Source of the DNA: Pedobacter mucosus
GTDB taxonomy: Bacteria; Bacteroidota; Bacteroidia; Sphingobacteriales; Sphingobacteriaceae
Reading direction: 5' to 3'
DNA: 64,000 bases
Assembly (NCBI RefSeq): GCF_022200785.1
Contig: NZ_CP087585.1
Location: 4,712,001 to 4,776,000 of the forward strand
The position numbers and the translations under genes were made by a program. Numbering within the stretch: position 1 is the stretch's first letter; every line of letters starts with the position of its first letter. The notes below the pieces were generated by a model. That model searched no databases. It was given only the letters and a program-made list of their open reading frames with translations, and was not told the DNA's origin. Shown here piece by piece: positions 51,684 to 61,127 of this stretch.

Positions 51684-52421
51684 ATGTCGAAAAAAATAGA
51701 AGTTTGTTTAACACCTGCGTTAATTGATTTATACGATATAGAGCAGAGCATTGTTGTTGTAATTGATATTCTAAGAGCCACATCTTCCATTACTTATGGG
51801 CTCGATAATGGAGCAGAAGCCATTATTCCCGTTGCTAATGTTGAAGATTGTTTAACCTTTACCGATAAGGGATATCTCCTTGCAGCGGAGAGAAATGGTG
51901 AGGTTGTTGTTGGTTACGATTTTGGTAATTCACCTTTCTCCTATACCAAAGAAAAAGTTGGTGGCAGGACGGTTGTATTAACTACAACAAATGGAACAAA
52001 AGCATTGCATTTGGCAAATAAAAGAGCCTTCCAAGTAGTTATTGGCTCTTTTTTAAATTTAGATTCGCTTTGTGATTATTTAAACGCTCAAAATAAAAAT
52101 GTGCTTTTACTTTGTGCAGGCTGGAAAGACCAATTTAATCTGGAAGATACATTATTTGCCGGGGCAGTTGTAAAGAAATTGCGTAAAAACTTTGAGCATT
52201 TTGACGATTCAAGTGTAGCTGCTGAGGATTTATACGACATCGCCAAAGATAATTTAAGAGCTTATTTGCATAAATCATCTCACAGCAATCGCCTTGCTGA
52301 ATTGAATATAGAAGAAGATGTGGTTTTTTGTCTACAATTAAATATTTGCAACGTGATTCCGGTTTTGGATGGGGAGAAATTAGTTGCTTTAAACCCCCAA
52401 CCCCCTAAAGGGGGCTTTTAA
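51684..52421 (+). CDS. comB: 2-phosphosulfolactate phosphatase family protein (ComB), repeat-derived tail
   Basis: The 245-aa protein belongs to the ComB family, known from coenzyme M synthesis in methanogens where it dephosphorylates phosphosulfolactate. Motifs: VVVIDILRATSSITYGLDNGA in two blocks, FGNSPFSY, TTTNGTKAL, LLCAGWKDQFNLEDTLFAG in two blocks. Bacteroidota lack coenzyme M; a role in sulfolactate or sulfonolipid chemistry is conceivable but unproven. The final residues LNPQPPKGGF are encoded by a C-run/G-run repeat (52391-52420) that also supplies the stop, and are not part of the family. Confidence 0.87.
   Translation: MSKKIEVCLTPALIDLYDIEQSIVVVIDILRATSSITYGLDNGAEAIIPVANVEDCLTFTDKGYLLAAERNGEVVVGYDFGNSPFSYTKEKVGGRTVVLTTTNGTKALHLANKRAFQVVIGSFLNLDSLCDYLNAQNKNVLLLCAGWKDQFNLEDTLFAGAVVKKLRKNFEHFDDSSVAAEDLYDIAKDNLRAYLHKSSHSNRLAELNIEEDVVFCLQLNICNVIPVLDGEKLVALNPQPPKGGF
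52391..52420. repeat. C-run/G-run palindromic repeat at the comB 3' end
   Basis: AACCCCCAACCCCCTAAAGG then GGGCTTTT: CCCCC/GGGGG can pair across TAAA, so it may also act as a weak terminator. It encodes NPQPPKGGF. Confidence 0.78.
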
Positions 52422-52475
52422 AAATAGGTTGGAAAGACATAGGCTTTTAGCAAAATATTAATTAAATTAAAATAC

Positions 52476-53291
52476 CTACAAATTGCTTTTCTGTTGGGAA
52501 GGCAAAGTGGCTTTTAGTGGTTTAGGCGTAATTAATTCACTGATTGTCGGACTATTTTTAATAACAATAAGTGCTTCTTCATGTGCTAACCAATAAATAT
52601 CTTCAGCCCTTTTCATATCAAAAGTACTAATTGCACCTAAGCCTTTTGGTTCGATCATAACGTTGCAAAATTTTGCTTTACGTTCCATATCATGATTTAT
52701 AGACATTACGCCTGCTCTTCCCATCAAATTTGTTATTCCAGTAATTTTATCAACAGGTTTCAAGTGATTACAGGATGATCCAATAATAAAATCGCAAGTT
52801 TCCATTAAAGGTTCTACAGGAAAGTTATTTAAGATTCCGCCATCTACAAACATTTGTCCATCAATCATGATGGGTTTAAATATGCCCGGAATACAGCTAG
52901 AAGCATGTATTGCTCTAATTAATGGCCCTTTTGTGAAATAAGCAAGTTTACCTTCACTAAAATTAACTGCCGCAATCGTTAGCGGAATTTTTAATTTTTC
53001 GATATCATCTTCAGGAAAATATTCCTTTAAAATTTTGGCTGTATTTTCAATGTTGATCAAACCAAGCGAACCTACTGCCGGACGAACAAAGCGCCAAAGT
53101 TTAGTTTTTAGAAAAATGTTTAAACCTTCTTCAGGATCAATTCCTGCAGCAAAAAAGGCTCCTGCAATCGCTCCTGCACTTGTGCCGCTTATGTGACTGA
53201 ATGTAATCCCTAAATTACTGAAGGCTTTTAAAACGCCTAAATGTGCAATACCTCTTATTCCGCCGCCTGATAATACTATGCCAACTTTCAT
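52476..53291 (-). CDS. Patatin-like phospholipase / esterase
   Basis: The 271-aa protein is a RssA-type patatin acyl hydrolase. It has the oxyanion loop GGGIRG (9-14), the nucleophile elbow GTSAG (36-40, Ser38) and the catalytic Asp150 in DGG (150-152), so the Ser-Asp dyad is intact. No signal peptide is seen, so it is likely cytoplasmic or peripheral. Physiological substrate is unknown. It lies downstream of gldB on the minus strand with a 76-base gap. Confidence 0.93.
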   Translation of the reverse strand: MKVGIVLSGGGIRGIAHLGVLKAFSNLGITFSHISGTSAGAIAGAFFAAGIDPEEGLNIFLKTKLWRFVRPAVGSLGLINIENTAKILKEYFPEDDIEKLKIPLTIAAVNFSEGKLAYFTKGPLIRAIHASSCIPGIFKPIMIDGQMFVDGGILNNFPVEPLMETCDFIIGSSCNHLKPVDKITGITNLMGRAGVMSINHDMERKAKFCNVMIEPKGLGAISTFDMKRAEDIYWLAHEEALIVIKNSPTISELITPKPLKATLPSQQKSNL

Positions 53292-53367
53292 AAACTTATT
53301 GTACTAAATGTATTGTGATTTTTAAAATGTAATTGTTTTTGAACAATTGTTAATTAAAAGCGTTGCA

Positions 53368-54402
53368 CTACCTTTGTTTTGGCTTGTATTTAGATTGATT
53401 TAAAATTTTTTGAGCATCATTATCTTTCATTAATTGTTGTAAAGTAACCTCTGGATGTTCTTTCATATATTTTTTTACAATTTGCCAACCTGTCCATACA
53501 CCCAATTTTGGTGCCGATTCTCTACTTTCTCCTAAACCAGGTGTAAATGGTCCGTCAGATAAAAACACTTGAATTTTTTGGTAATCCGTTTCAAATAAAA
53601 AATTATTCTCTAAAAAATAAGCCCAAATATCACCTTCGAAATTTTGTGACCAATCCAGTTGCTGTTGCGTGTACCCAATTTTGGTAGAATCTGCTACGTT
53701 TTCTGGTAAAACCTGATCTAAGAAATATAAAATCTTTCCTTGGAAAACCATTTTTGAAAGTAACGTTCTATTCTCATCCGGCTCATGGAAAAGTTCTTCA
53801 TGGGCATAAGTTTCGGTTACACGAGGAACAATGTATTCTGGCGTAAATCTTCGAGATAAATACATAGGAACACTATTAATAATTGCCCTATAAAATTTAC
53901 TGTTTTTACCCATAAACATGTCCAAACCTATACCTAAATAGTTATCGCCAACTGGCATTTGATACTCAAAACCTGATGCAAATGAAATCATCTTCGGTAT
54001 TTTTGCATTTGGATAATAATATTTTATGTACTTAAAAGTTTCGCTAAGGTCTTTTTCCTGAGTTACTAAAGTTGGAAAAACACTGTCGATTTCTTTGGTC
54101 AAATCATTATACGCTGGATCTTTAAATAACTTACTTAAAACTTCTTCATTGCTGTATTCTGGCGAGCCAATCATTTTTTGAATGTAGTCTTCGTAAAACA
54201 AACCGTATTTATTGGTCAGTTTTACATTGGTAATAGCAACATTGTCTCCCCTTGCCGAAAATAGTTCTTTATCAAATCTTTCAATTTTGATATCAACGTT
54301 TATATTGTTAATATTTGGCCGTTTGCTTTCTTTACAGGAAATAAAAATTACGGCAAACAGAAAAATTAGATAAATTTGCCAATGTTTTGCGTTGTATATC
54401 AT
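53368..54402 (-). CDS. gldB: Gliding motility lipoprotein GldB
   Basis: The 344-aa protein (start ATG 54402, MIYNAKHWQIYLIFLFAVIF) has a lipoprotein signal ending FISC. The rest resembles the GldB family: RFDKELFS, KYGLFYEDYIQKMIG, a FASGFEYQMPVGDNYLGIGLDMF region in two blocks, and YAHEELFHEP, TPGLGESRESAPKLGVWTGW. GldB is needed for gliding in Flavobacterium; its biochemical role is unresolved. A longer frame to 54465 adds 21 residues before the signal peptide and is unlikely. gldC, its usual partner, is not here, but nadE is close by as in other members of the phylum. Confidence 0.85.
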   Translation of the reverse strand: MIYNAKHWQIYLIFLFAVIFISCKESKRPNINNINVDIKIERFDKELFSARGDNVAITNVKLTNKYGLFYEDYIQKMIGSPEYSNEEVLSKLFKDPAYNDLTKEIDSVFPTLVTQEKDLSETFKYIKYYYPNAKIPKMISFASGFEYQMPVGDNYLGIGLDMFMGKNSKFYRAIINSVPMYLSRRFTPEYIVPRVTETYAHEELFHEPDENRTLLSKMVFQGKILYFLDQVLPENVADSTKIGYTQQQLDWSQNFEGDIWAYFLENNFLFETDYQKIQVFLSDGPFTPGLGESRESAPKLGVWTGWQIVKKYMKEHPEVTLQQLMKDNDAQKILNQSKYKPKQR

Positions 54403-54408
54403 GTAACA

Positions 54409-54441
54409 CAAACTTAGAAAATAGTTTGTTGTAGTGTACAA
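54409..54441 (-). promoter_or_regulatory. Candidate gldB promoter
   Basis: On the minus strand TTG (complement of 54439-54441), 22 bases, TAAGTTTG (complement of 54409-54416), a perfect TAnnTTTG match. It ends 6 bases before the ATG, so the mRNA would be nearly leaderless, or the match is chance. Confidence 0.4.
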
Positions 54442-54494
54442 TTTTTGGACGCTAATGTAAAGCAAATTGTTAAACAGATAATTACTCGAATACT

Positions 54495-55169
54495 ATGAAA
54501 AAAATAGCGATCATTTTAGTCGTTTCCTTAATAGGCTTAAGCTCTTGGGCACAAAATTTTAATCCTCAAAATTTTGGTTTCAGGTTAGGATTAACAGCAA
54601 CACCAACTATTGGCTGGATAAAACCCGAACAAGGAAAAACGGATGGAATAGGCTTAGGATTTTCATATGGAATTATGGGAGATTTTAATTTCGCTCCAAA
54701 TTATAGTTTTTCTACAGCCTTAACGGTAACCACAATTAATGGCAAAAGTACTGAGGTTAATGTATTACCCTATAGTTCAACGTCAAATACGACAATTCCG
54801 GTTGCTTATGATTTAAAGTACCGTTTACAGTACATAGAATTACCTTTAACTATCAAATTAAAAACTGTAAAGGAGGCTGGTAAACGCTGGTATGGTCAAT
54901 TTGGTTTATCAAATTCTTTTATGATTGGCGCAAAACAAGATGCGATGAATGGAAATACTACTATAGCCGATAATCAAAATATTGCTGATTATATTAAGTT
55001 TTATCGTGCTGGATTAATTATTGGAGGTGGCGGAGAGTTCGATATTTCTGGAAACACAAGTATTTTGGCCGGCTTATCTTTCAATAACGGTTTTACAAAC
55101 ATTGTTACGGATAAAAACAGAAATGTAAAAAATCATTTTATAGCCCTTAATTTCGGCTTATTCTTTTAA
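54495..55169 (+). CDS. Outer-membrane beta-barrel protein (PorT-family-like)
   Basis: The 224-aa protein has a signal peptide (1 to about 20, ending SSWAQ) and alternating amphipathic strands throughout: FGFRLGLTATPTIGWI, GLGFSYGIMGDFNF, LQYIELPLTIKLKTV, FGLSNSFMIG, and a final strand NHFIALNFGLFF with terminal aromatic residue as needed for BAM insertion. It fits an 8-strand barrel of the generic PorT/OMP_b-brl group. The name PorT here is a family label; I do not claim it is the type IX component. It is divergent from gldB and precedes nadE by 30 bases. Confidence 0.85.
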   Translation: MKKIAIILVVSLIGLSSWAQNFNPQNFGFRLGLTATPTIGWIKPEQGKTDGIGLGFSYGIMGDFNFAPNYSFSTALTVTTINGKSTEVNVLPYSSTSNTTIPVAYDLKYRLQYIELPLTIKLKTVKEAGKRWYGQFGLSNSFMIGAKQDAMNGNTTIADNQNIADYIKFYRAGLIIGGGGEFDISGNTSILAGLSFNNGFTNIVTDKNRNVKNHFIALNFGLFF

Positions 55170-55199
55170 GCAATACATTTTTTAATAAACACGATACCA

Positions 55200-56840
55200 A
55201 TGAAAATAGCTTTATCGCAACTAAATTATCATATAGGGAATTTTGAAGCCAATACTAAAAAAATTGTTAGTAGCATTAATTCTGCTAAGGCTAAAGGTGC
55301 AGATTTAGTGGTTTTTGCAGAATTAGCAATTTGTGGCTATCCAGCCAGAGATTTTTTAGAATCGGATGAATTTATAACGCTTTGTGAAAATGCTGCGCAG
55401 GAAATTGCGAAACATTGCATAGATATAGCCTGCATTTTAGGTTTGCCTATTAAAAATGAAAGTTTACATGGAAAGGATTTACATAATGCAGCGTATTTTA
55501 TAGCGGATGGAAAAGTATCTTCAATTGTAAAAAAAGCGCTTTTACCCACTTATGATGTGTTTGATGAGTACCGTTATTTTGAACCTGCAATATCATTTAG
55601 CTGTATAGAATTTAAAGGAAAAAAAATTGCTTTAACCATTTGCGAGGATTTATGGAATATTAATGATAATCCTTTGTATGTTTCCAATCCGATGGATGAT
55701 CTAATCAACGAACAGCCTGATTTGATGATCAATATTGCTGCATCTCCATTCTCTTATACGCATGATGATGAACGGATTAAAGTGCTTAGTAATAATGCGA
55801 AGAAATATCATTTGCCTCTGTTTTATGTAAATCAGATTGGTGCCCAAACAGAAATAATATTCGATGGTGGATCGTTGGTATTTGATGCTGAAGGTGTTAT
55901 GAAAGCTGAAATGAAATATTTTGAAGAAGATCTTCAAGTATTTGATTTATCAGAAATTGAAAACGTTAAAAATAAATACCCATCGCCACTGCGGGCAACA
56001 GATATTGAGCAAATCTATGAGGCTTTAATTTTAGGTATTAAAGATTACTTTCAAAAATCTGGTTTTAGTAAAGCTGTTTTAGGCCTATCTGGTGGTATTG
56101 ATTCTGCTGTGGTTTGTGCTTTGGCTTGTAAAGCTTTGGGCGCAGAAAATGTTATGGCGGTATTAATGCCCTCTAAATTTTCTTCTGATCATTCGGTTCA
56201 GGATGCTTTAGATCTTGTTACCAATATTGGTTGTATGCATGAAATTATTCCGATTAAAGATGCTGCTTTTGCTTTAGATAATTTACTTGAACCTGCTTTT
56301 AAAGGTTTACCTTTTAATTTGGCTGAAGAAAATATTCAAGCTAGGATTAGGGGAATTATTGTTATGGCGATGAGTAATAAATTTGGGTATATCTTGCTTA
56401 ATACTTCTAATAAAAGTGAATGTGCTGTTGGTTATGGTACTTTATACGGCGATATGTGCGGTGCAATTGGCGTAATTGGCGATGTTTATAAAACGCAGGT
56501 TTTTGAGTTAGCAAATTATATAAATAAAGAAAAAGAACTCATTCCCATTAACACAATTGTTAAGCCGCCTTCGGCTGAGTTAAGGCCAGATCAAAAAGAT
56601 TCTGATTCACTGCCAGAATATGATGTTTTGGATAAGATTTTATATCAGCATATTGAATTAAAACAAGGTGCTTTGGCAATTATTAATCAGGGTTTTGAAG
56701 AAGTATTGGTAAAACGTATTTTGAAGATGGTTAATGTAGCAGAGTTTAAGCGTTACCAGACACCGCCAATCTTAAGGGTTTCTTCAAAGGCATTTGGTAT
56801 GGGAAGAAGAATGCCTATTGTTGGAAAATACTTGATATAA
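55200..56840 (+). CDS. nadE: Glutamine-dependent NAD+ synthetase
   Basis: The 546-aa enzyme makes NAD+ from nicotinate adenine dinucleotide using glutamine. The N-terminal nitrilase-type glutaminase (to about 270) has Glu41 in VFAELAICGYPARD and Cys148 in ALTICEDLW. The synthetase domain has the PP-loop LGLSGGIDSAV, and further motifs NKSECAVGYGTLYGDMCGA and KPPSAELRPDQKD. Fusion of both domains is usual in this phylum. It follows the beta-barrel gene closely and may be co-transcribed with it. Confidence 0.97.
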   Translation: MKIALSQLNYHIGNFEANTKKIVSSINSAKAKGADLVVFAELAICGYPARDFLESDEFITLCENAAQEIAKHCIDIACILGLPIKNESLHGKDLHNAAYFIADGKVSSIVKKALLPTYDVFDEYRYFEPAISFSCIEFKGKKIALTICEDLWNINDNPLYVSNPMDDLINEQPDLMINIAASPFSYTHDDERIKVLSNNAKKYHLPLFYVNQIGAQTEIIFDGGSLVFDAEGVMKAEMKYFEEDLQVFDLSEIENVKNKYPSPLRATDIEQIYEALILGIKDYFQKSGFSKAVLGLSGGIDSAVVCALACKALGAENVMAVLMPSKFSSDHSVQDALDLVTNIGCMHEIIPIKDAAFALDNLLEPAFKGLPFNLAEENIQARIRGIIVMAMSNKFGYILLNTSNKSECAVGYGTLYGDMCGAIGVIGDVYKTQVFELANYINKEKELIPINTIVKPPSAELRPDQKDSDSLPEYDVLDKILYQHIELKQGALAIINQGFEEVLVKRILKMVNVAEFKRYQTPPILRVSSKAFGMGRRMPIVGKYLI

Positions 56841-56913
56841 ATCATATAATCAGCATTTTATTTTTTATTTAAATTGATTTGAGTAAATTGTAGTGTTAAC
56901 ACTCAACTCTCAA

Positions 56914-57603
56914 ATGGTTAATTTATACAACTCTACACTGACTCCAGAAATGGGCGATATGATCAATAGTCATATCGAATCTTTTGATGATATTCCTGGG
57001 GTTGTGATCATTCACGACATTCGTGATTGGTCTATCGTTTATATGTCCAAACGCGGACTAAAACTTCTACAATCTACACTTGAAGAAATATGTAGTCTTT
57101 CTAACGAAGATTATCATGCTAAATATTTTAATGCGAAAGATGCTAAAGACTATGTTCAAAAAATTGGAGCATTAATCCATAAAAATAGTGATGACGAAAT
57201 TGTCAGCTTTTACCAGCAGGTAAAATTTCCGAGTGAGCAAGATTGGAGATGGCATTTATCATCTATAAAAATTTTTATGCGAGATGTGGAAGGTCGGGTT
57301 ATTATGACTATTACCACTTCGATTCAAGTAGATGCAATGCACCATATGGCGTCGAAAGCTGATAGGATACTTGATGAAAATAATTTTTTAAGAAAGAATT
57401 ATGATAATTTTTGCAAATTAAGCAAAAGAGAAGTGATGATTTTAAAGGAGATGGCATTAGGAAAAAGCTCTATGGAAATAGCAAATTTACTATGTATTTC
57501 TTCTACAACCGTAGATACACATCGCAGAAATATTAGGGAAAAACTGAATACTAAATCTTCTTTTCAAATATCAAATTATGCAAGAGCATTTGATTTGATC
57601 TAG
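56914..57603 (+). CDS. LuxR-family regulator with PAS-like sensor domain
   Basis: The 229-aa protein (start ATG 56914, MVNLYNSTLTPEMGDMINSH) has an N-terminal PAS-like domain (about 25-145, VVIIHDIRDWSIVYMSKRGL to GRVIMTITTSIQVDA) and a C-terminal LuxR helix-turn-helix (about 165-225): LSKREVMILKEMALGKSSM, IANLLCISSTTVDTHRRNIR and EKLNTKSSFQ. A GTG at 56893 would add seven residues from the spacer. No receiver domain is present, so it probably senses a ligand or redox state directly. Target genes cannot be read here; a strong terminator follows. Confidence 0.87.
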   Translation: MVNLYNSTLTPEMGDMINSHIESFDDIPGVVIIHDIRDWSIVYMSKRGLKLLQSTLEEICSLSNEDYHAKYFNAKDAKDYVQKIGALIHKNSDDEIVSFYQQVKFPSEQDWRWHLSSIKIFMRDVEGRVIMTITTSIQVDAMHHMASKADRILDENNFLRKNYDNFCKLSKREVMILKEMALGKSSMEIANLLCISSTTVDTHRRNIREKLNTKSSFQISNYARAFDLI

Positions 57604-57612
57604 TTTATTATT

Positions 57613-57653
57613 AAATGCGTTTGTTAAAGATATTTTAACAAACGCATTTTTTT
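57613..57653. terminator. Terminator between the LuxR and osmC genes
   Basis: AAATGCGTTTGTTAAA (57613-57628) pairs with TTTAACAAACGCATTT (57634-57649), 16 bp, with a T-run to 57653 and an A-rich left side. It serves the LuxR gene and possibly the convergent osmC. Confidence 0.9.
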
Positions 57654-57655
57654 AT

Positions 57656-58072
57656 TTATGCTAATGTTGCTTCAACAGAAATTTCTGTATTAAACAACTT
57701 AGAAATTGGGCAGGTTTTCTCTGCATCAGCTACTAGCTCATCAAATTTTTCTTGTGATATACCAGGAATTGTAGCTTTTAGAATTAAATGCGATCCAACA
57801 ATTTTTCCTTGAGCTGGGTCTAAATTGATTACGCATTGTGTTTCTAGGTTTTCTGCTGTAAATCCTGCTTCATCAATTTTAAAAGATAAAGCCATGGTAA
57901 AGCAACCAGCATGTGCTGCGGCCACTAATTCTTCAGGATTAGTACCAACGCCTTCTTCAAAACGTGATTTAAAAGAATATTGTGTATTGCTTAAGGTTGT
58001 ACTTTGAGTTGATAATGTTCCTTTTCCATCTTTACCTGTTCCTTGCCAAACGGCTGTTGCATTTCTTTTCAT
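57656..58072 (-). CDS. OsmC-family peroxiredoxin
   Basis: The 138-aa protein detoxifies organic peroxides using two cysteines: one in [18 protein letters not shown] and one in [11 protein letters not shown]. The start [20 protein letters not shown] is typical of OsmC rather than Ohr, and the length is normal. It is a single minus-strand gene preceding lspA by 80 bases in opposite order of transcription, i.e. downstream of it, so read-through from lspA is possible. Confidence 0.94.
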   Translation of the reverse strand: MKRNATAVWQGTGKDGKGTLSTQSTTLSNTQYSFKSRFEEGVGTNPEELVAAAHAGCFTMALSFKIDEAGFTAENLETQCVINLDPAQGKIVGSHLILKATIPGISQEKFDELVADAEKTCPISKLFNTEISVEATLA

Positions 58073-58152
58073 GTTGATTTGTTTAAATTTTACCTAGTTT
58101 TTAACAATAAAGGTAATTTAATGTTTGTAGACGGAAAGCAATTATTTAGCAT

Positions 58153-58698
58153 TTATTCAACCATTTTATGCTCGTTTTCAGTTTGTGTTTGCACTGGATC
58201 CTGTTTTATCATTTTGCTTTTAATCGATTGAATTAATAAAATTCCAACCCCGATCATGATGGAAATATCTGCAAAATTAAAAACACCCGTTTGAAATATT
58301 TTAAAATCAATGTGCATGAAGTCTGTTACCGAACCATGCATAATTCTATCATAAAGATTGCCAATTCCTCCACCAATTAAAAAACATAAAGCAATTTGCA
58401 TGCTAACTGGAAGGTTCCGTTTAAAGAACAAAAAATATAACCCATATCCTAAAAATATCGTTGGCAATCCCGATAATATAATCAGGCGAAAAATATAAGG
58501 CATTTGGTCGCCTAAACTTAAAAATGCGCCACTATTTTCTACCTTAGTTAAAGTGAAAGTATCTTTAATTACGCTGATATGCTCATATTCGCTGATATTA
58601 TTACGCACAATATGCTTCGAAATCTGATCGCAACCAATGTTTAATAGTAACAAGAAAACTAAAATAAACCAGCCTAATTTCTTCCTCGTGGTATTCAT
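58153..58698 (-). CDS. lspA: Lipoprotein signal peptidase II
   Basis: LspA cuts the signal peptide of diacylated lipoproteins in the inner membrane. The 181-aa chain has four helices and the catalytic Asp pair D126 (in GSVTDFMHI) and D144 (in FNFADISIM), with GNLYDRI before them. Length is slightly above the E. coli protein owing to a polar C-terminal tail (DPVQTQTENEHKMVE). It follows lnt by 21 bases on the minus strand, so processing and N-acylation genes form one unit. Substrates in this window include GldB, GldK and SprE/PorW. Confidence 0.96.
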   Translation of the reverse strand: MNTTRKKLGWFILVFLLLLNIGCDQISKHIVRNNISEYEHISVIKDTFTLTKVENSGAFLSLGDQMPYIFRLIILSGLPTIFLGYGLYFLFFKRNLPVSMQIALCFLIGGGIGNLYDRIMHGSVTDFMHIDFKIFQTGVFNFADISIMIGVGILLIQSIKSKMIKQDPVQTQTENEHKMVE

Positions 58699-58719
58699 TT
58701 TGTCTTAATAAATTAATTC

Positions 58720-60336
58720 TCACTTTCTAACCCACTTTTTAAATGGAATGATCAGCGCTAAAAATACAGCTAAAACGCACAATATTTTTGCTATTATATC
58801 ACCACTTTTAACATAAAAAGTAATTTCATCATTCAAATTAATGTCAGCTTTAATGGCAGTTCTTGTCCACCAGTTTGTATGTTGTGTAATATCGCCCCGC
58901 TGGTTAATAAAACAAGAAATACCTGTATTTGCCGAGCGAGCAACATCTCTATGGGTTTCTATTGCTCTTAGTGTAGCATATAATTCATGCTGATCTTTGC
59001 CTGAAGTATTGCCCCACCAGCCATCATTGGTTATTATGGCAATAAATTGTGCACCCTCTTTTACTTGTTTGCCAATCCAGTCTCCCCATAAACTTTCATA
59101 ACAAACCACTGGTGCAGCTCCAATTCCGCCCTGTGCATACAAAACGCTAGGTTCTTCTTGCCATCCCCAGCCACTTACACTACCGCCAAGTTTTGAAAAG
59201 ATACCATCCATAAATGAAAATACTTTTGGAAAAGGCATTTTCTCTGCACCTGGAACCAATTTCGATTTATGATAAAATTGAACATTCGCCGAGTTTTCTA
59301 CCTGCATAGCTGAATTAAAATTATCAAAATATTGATTGCTTTGCTCATCATATTTTGCTGAAATGGTTTTTTTATCAGGATAAACTTTAACGCTTTCTAT
59401 GCCCGTAATTAATGTTCCATTCTTGTATTTACTCAGAAAACTTTGAAGTGTAATAAAATCTGGATTACTTCGAATTCGATCCTCATCAGCATAATTTGGG
59501 ATGGCTGTTTCTGGCCAGATAAAATATTCAGTATTGGTTTGACCAATAGAATCGGATAAATGCGTTAAAATTTTAATTTGTTCTGATGCTGGAATATTTT
59601 CTAATTTTTGATAAGGATCTATATTTGGCTGTACTACAACCACATTTGAAGGTGTGCCCTGTTGTTCTGCAGTGTAGTATTTAGTGAGTGAAATTCCAAT
59701 AGGAATTATTGCAACCAAAGCCCAAATAATAAGTGGTCTAAATTTTAAATATCCAACTTGTGATTTTATTTTTTTGTAAGCCTCAAATGCTAAAATATTA
59801 CTCACTAAAATCCAAAGTGAGCCACCATAAACTCCAGTATAATCATACCACTGAGCCAATTGATGCATTCCAGCAAGCCCATTTCCTAATGTCATCCAAG
59901 GGAAAGCTAAATCCCAGGTTTGTTGTAAATATTCTAATGCAATATAAAATGATATCAAGCCAAGATAAGCAACCTTTTTATTTACATATTTTCCTAATCG
60001 GTAATACAACCAGAAAGCAAAAGTCATTAACAGCGCACCTAATCCATACGGAATTAAGGAAACAGGTATGGCAACAGCAGTTCCATTATAGGCCTTAATT
60101 GCATTGTAAACCCAGTAAACTGAAGCTGTGTTCCAAATTAAAAACGTTAAACCAGCAGTTAAAAATATTTTTTTTCCTATTTTCTTTTTATCTGTTAACG
60201 AAATTTGGTCCAATGCAATAAGCAATGGAACGAGTCCAACTAATAACAAAGGAGTTGTAAAATGAATTGGAGGCCAAGCTAACCACAATAAAAAAGCGCT
60301 TAATAAGGCAAGTAGGTAAGTTTGTTTGTTGTTCAT
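58720..60336 (-). CDS. lnt: Apolipoprotein N-acyltransferase
   Basis: Lnt adds the third acyl chain to lipoproteins. The 538-aa protein has about six N-terminal membrane helices (to about 220), a periplasmic nitrilase-like domain with the catalytic triad Glu276 (IWPETAIPN), Lys357 (YHKSKLVPGAE) and Cys412 (VVCYESLWGDW), and a C-terminal helix. All three catalytic residues are present. It lies upstream of lspA on the minus strand. Confidence 0.96.
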   Translation of the reverse strand: MNNKQTYLLALLSAFLLWLAWPPIHFTTPLLLVGLVPLLIALDQISLTDKKKIGKKIFLTAGLTFLIWNTASVYWVYNAIKAYNGTAVAIPVSLIPYGLGALLMTFAFWLYYRLGKYVNKKVAYLGLISFYIALEYLQQTWDLAFPWMTLGNGLAGMHQLAQWYDYTGVYGGSLWILVSNILAFEAYKKIKSQVGYLKFRPLIIWALVAIIPIGISLTKYYTAEQQGTPSNVVVVQPNIDPYQKLENIPASEQIKILTHLSDSIGQTNTEYFIWPETAIPNYADEDRIRSNPDFITLQSFLSKYKNGTLITGIESVKVYPDKKTISAKYDEQSNQYFDNFNSAMQVENSANVQFYHKSKLVPGAEKMPFPKVFSFMDGIFSKLGGSVSGWGWQEEPSVLYAQGGIGAAPVVCYESLWGDWIGKQVKEGAQFIAIITNDGWWGNTSGKDQHELYATLRAIETHRDVARSANTGISCFINQRGDITQHTNWWTRTAIKADINLNDEITFYVKSGDIIAKILCVLAVFLALIIPFKKWVRK

Positions 60337-60450
60337 TGTGTGTTTGCAAATAGAAAATAGGGAATTGGAAATAGGCCAGGAGATTAGTATTGCACCTATT
60401 TTCCATTCTCCATTTCTAATTTTTCAGTCTCTATTTTCTGTTTCCTAAAA
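60337..60450. repeat. Imperfect inverted-repeat spacer between lnt and the PH-domain gene
   Basis: AAATAGAAAATAGGGAATTG and GAAATAGG (about 60349-60379) face CCTATTTTCCATTCTCCATT and CTATTTTCTGTTTCC (about 60397-60449), giving a long mismatched hairpin. Confidence 0.6.
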
Positions 60451-61095
60451 TTAAAAACTATCTAATATACTTGCTTTTTTTGCCTCGTACTCGTCTTGAG
60501 TAATTAAGTGTTTGTCAAATAAAGTTTTAAGTTTTCTTAACTTTAAAGTGGTTTCATCTTCAGGTTCTTCAACAGCATCAGCAGTTTGAATTTTGGGCTG
60601 TTCAGTTTCTACAATCGGATTTTCAATAACCGGTTGTGAAGTATTGTAACTAACAGCAGCTGCCGAAGCTCTATTTTCTTCCAGAGATTGTTGTCTAACT
60701 AATTCTTTATGCTGCTCTAATTGTTCGTTTGCCGCCTGATGCAGTTTTCTTGCTTGCACTTTAGGGATAAATTCTGTAACAATATTTTCTCCGTGTAAGG
60801 GAACACAAATAAATTTTGAACCAAAAAATTCTTCTTTAAAACTCACTTCTTTCACACTCTTCCAAGAAATGTCTTTGAAATTCATGGTTAAACCTAAATT
60901 ACCAGGCTCGCAATAAAAAATGCGTTTGTTAGTGATTGCGATGCTATCAGGCATCAAATTTACAGCAGGCTTTTTTTGTACCGCTAAGTATAATATTTCC
61001 TCGCCAGAGGTTAAGAGATCGTTTAATTTCCCAATAACCTTTTCAACAGCTTTTGGATCTTGCTCGTCACTTAAAAATCTATCTATGCTAATCAT
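60451..61095 (-). CDS. Bacterial PH-domain / SHOCT protein
   Basis: The 214-aa protein has an N-terminal bacterial pleckstrin-homology-like domain (about 25-125; EEILYLAVQKKPAVNLMPDS, AITNKRIFYCEPGN, FKDISWKSVKEVSF), an acidic and Gln-rich linker, and a C-terminal SHOCT motif (about 180-214; LRKLKTLFDKHLITQDEYEAKK). Such proteins are probably membrane-peripheral adaptors; SHOCT mediates oligomer contacts. The precise role is unknown. It lies between rsmI and lnt on the minus strand. Confidence 0.83.
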   Translation of the reverse strand: MISIDRFLSDEQDPKAVEKVIGKLNDLLTSGEEILYLAVQKKPAVNLMPDSIAITNKRIFYCEPGNLGLTMNFKDISWKSVKEVSFKEEFFGSKFICVPLHGENIVTEFIPKVQARKLHQAANEQLEQHKELVRQQSLEENRASAAAVSYNTSQPVIENPIVETEQPKIQTADAVEEPEDETTLKLRKLKTLFDKHLITQDEYEAKKASILDSF

Positions 61096-61127
61096 GATTT
61101 CGAATTAATTAATTTAATTTGTTGATG

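Noticed and set aside
54495..55169. The true type IX component PorT
   Set aside because: It is a generic 8-strand barrel with a signal peptide; nothing in the sequence distinguishes it as the secretion component, so only the broad family label is kept.
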